Source: an uncultured Muribaculaceae bacterium
GTDB lineage: Bacteria; Bacteroidota; Bacteroidia; Bacteroidales; Muribaculaceae
Assembly: GCA_910583525.1 (NCBI GenBank)
Contig: CAJTXL010000008.1
Location: 1 to 64,000, forward strand
Direction of reading: 5' to 3'
DNA: 64,000 nucleotides
Positions within the stretch are counted from its first letter, which is position 1; each line of letters starts with the position of its first letter. A program made the position numbers and the translations under genes. Under the pieces are notes generated by a model, which ran no database searches, had not been told where the DNA came from, and saw only the letters and a list, made by a program, of their open reading frames with translations. Positions 63,387 through 64,000 of this stretch are shown here, piece after piece.

Positions 63387-64000
63387 ATGTTAATAATAGG
63401 CATTGCCGGTGGCACCGGGTCGGGCAAAACCACCGTAGTGAACAAAATAATAAACAGTTTGCCGGCCGGCGAAGTGGCTGTAATGCCTCAGGACTCGTAT
63501 TACAAAGATTCGAGCCACATACCGCCCGAAGAACGCAGCAAAATCAACTTCGACGAACCTGCCGCCATCGAGTGGTCGCTTTTGGTGGAGCACCTCAAGC
63601 AGCTCAAAGAGGGCAACACAATACAGATGCCGACATATTCCTACCTCACATGCACACGTCAGGCTGAAACCGTCGAAGTACGGCCGTCCGACGTCGTGAT
63701 AGTCGAAGGCATCCTGGTGCTCACCGACCCCACCATACGCAATCTACTCGACATCAAAGTATTCGTCGACGCCGACCCCGACGACCGTCTGATACGCGTC
63801 ATAGCACGCGACTGCATAGAGCGCGGCCGCACACCCGAAATAGTAATAAACCGCTATCAGGACGTGCTCAAACCCATGCACATGCAATATATCGAACCGA
63901 GCAAGCGCTACGCCGACCTCATCGTGCCGCAAGGCGGAAGCAATACCGTTGCCATCAACCTTCTGACCGACTACATCGAAAGCCGCCTGCACCGCGGCAC
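63387..64000 (+). CDS. udk: Uridine kinase, 3' end beyond the window
   Basis: 204 codons are visible and the frame is open at the window edge. The Walker A motif IAGGTGSGKTT (residues 5-15) comes first. QDSYYKD, NFDEPAAIEW, PTYSYLTCTR and VVIVEGILVL are the uridine kinase substrate and Walker B regions, followed by RLIRVIARDCIERGRTPEIV as the lid. It phosphorylates uridine and cytidine in nucleoside salvage. The full family length of about 205-215 suggests that only a few residues are missing. Confidence 0.96.
   Translation, partial: MLIIGIAGGTGSGKTTVVNKIINSLPAGEVAVMPQDSYYKDSSHIPPEERSKINFDEPAAIEWSLLVEHLKQLKEGNTIQMPTYSYLTCTRQAETVEVRPSDVVIVEGILVLTDPTIRNLLDIKVFVDADPDDRLIRVIARDCIERGRTPEIVINRYQDVLKPMHMQYIEPSKRYADLIVPQGGSNTVAINLLTDYIESRLHRG

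Overview
The window looks like a piece of a Bacteroidales chromosome, most likely a gut, Muribaculaceae-like species. The signs are many promoters of the Bacteroidetes sigma-ABfr type (a TTTG-like -33 and TAnnTTTG at -7), a SusC/SusD pair, C10 (streptopain-like) peptidases, secreted proteins whose C-termini resemble type IX secretion sorting tails, a DUF3575/fimbrillin-type surface operon, an EF-G2 paralogue and an NfnAB-type transhydrogenase. Genus and species are inferred from family content only.

Layout. 1-500: the 3' part of a tRNA-Met, its terminator, and a 337-bp MITE-like element with perfect 21-bp terminal inverted repeats and six internal hairpins. 501-9341: a seven-gene minus-strand envelope operon running CsgG-like protein, DUF6175-like protein, large lipoprotein, Pro-linker exported protein, LPP20-like protein, small LPP20-related protein and transglutaminase-like protein. 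Its only two large gaps each hold a paired REP-like repeat. 9548-11890: a C10 peptidase. 11960-13530: an AT-rich SatD/DUF3307 pair bracketed by an exact 23-bp direct repeat, with a nested palindrome over its promoter. 13647-17870: an operon of two small outer-membrane proteins, a PCMD lipoprotein and a porin. 17958-23560: YchF, rhomboid protease, endonuclease/phosphatase-family protein, and a TrkH/TrkA potassium system.

23566-27173: a fimbria-like operon (DUF3575 protein, FimB/Mfa2-like lipoprotein, fimbrillin-like protein) of very high GC. Its first gene is split by a run of eight G that puts the signal peptide out of frame, as in an OFF-phase contingency locus. The last gene is a mosaic of a GC-rich N-terminal half and an AT-richer beta-helix half. 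27360-32894: NfnAB followed by a zinc-type ABC binding protein and ATPase with no permease, then an exported hypothetical protein. 32905-37190 (minus): AroB, a HAD phosphatase and Lon. 37439-39595: EF-G2, lacking the catalytic His of EF-G. 39644-42625 (minus): a Dna2-like nuclease-helicase.

42721-51801 (minus): a zinc metalloprotease, SusC, SusD and secreted beta-propeller protein, read as a peptide capture-and-uptake locus. 52161-57731: a Cys-rich Spy-like protein, a Crp/Fnr regulator, an ABC-F ATPase and a TonB-dependent receptor. 57734-60147 (minus): a second C10 peptidase, broken by a one-base frameshift. 60267-64000: polyprenyl synthase, TatD, PurT and the start of uridine kinase.

No CRISPR array, rRNA, transposase, integrase or complete prophage was seen. 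The best candidates for under-described biology are the CsgG-like envelope operon with its REP pairs, the poly-G switched fimbrial operon, and the SatD/DUF3307 island.
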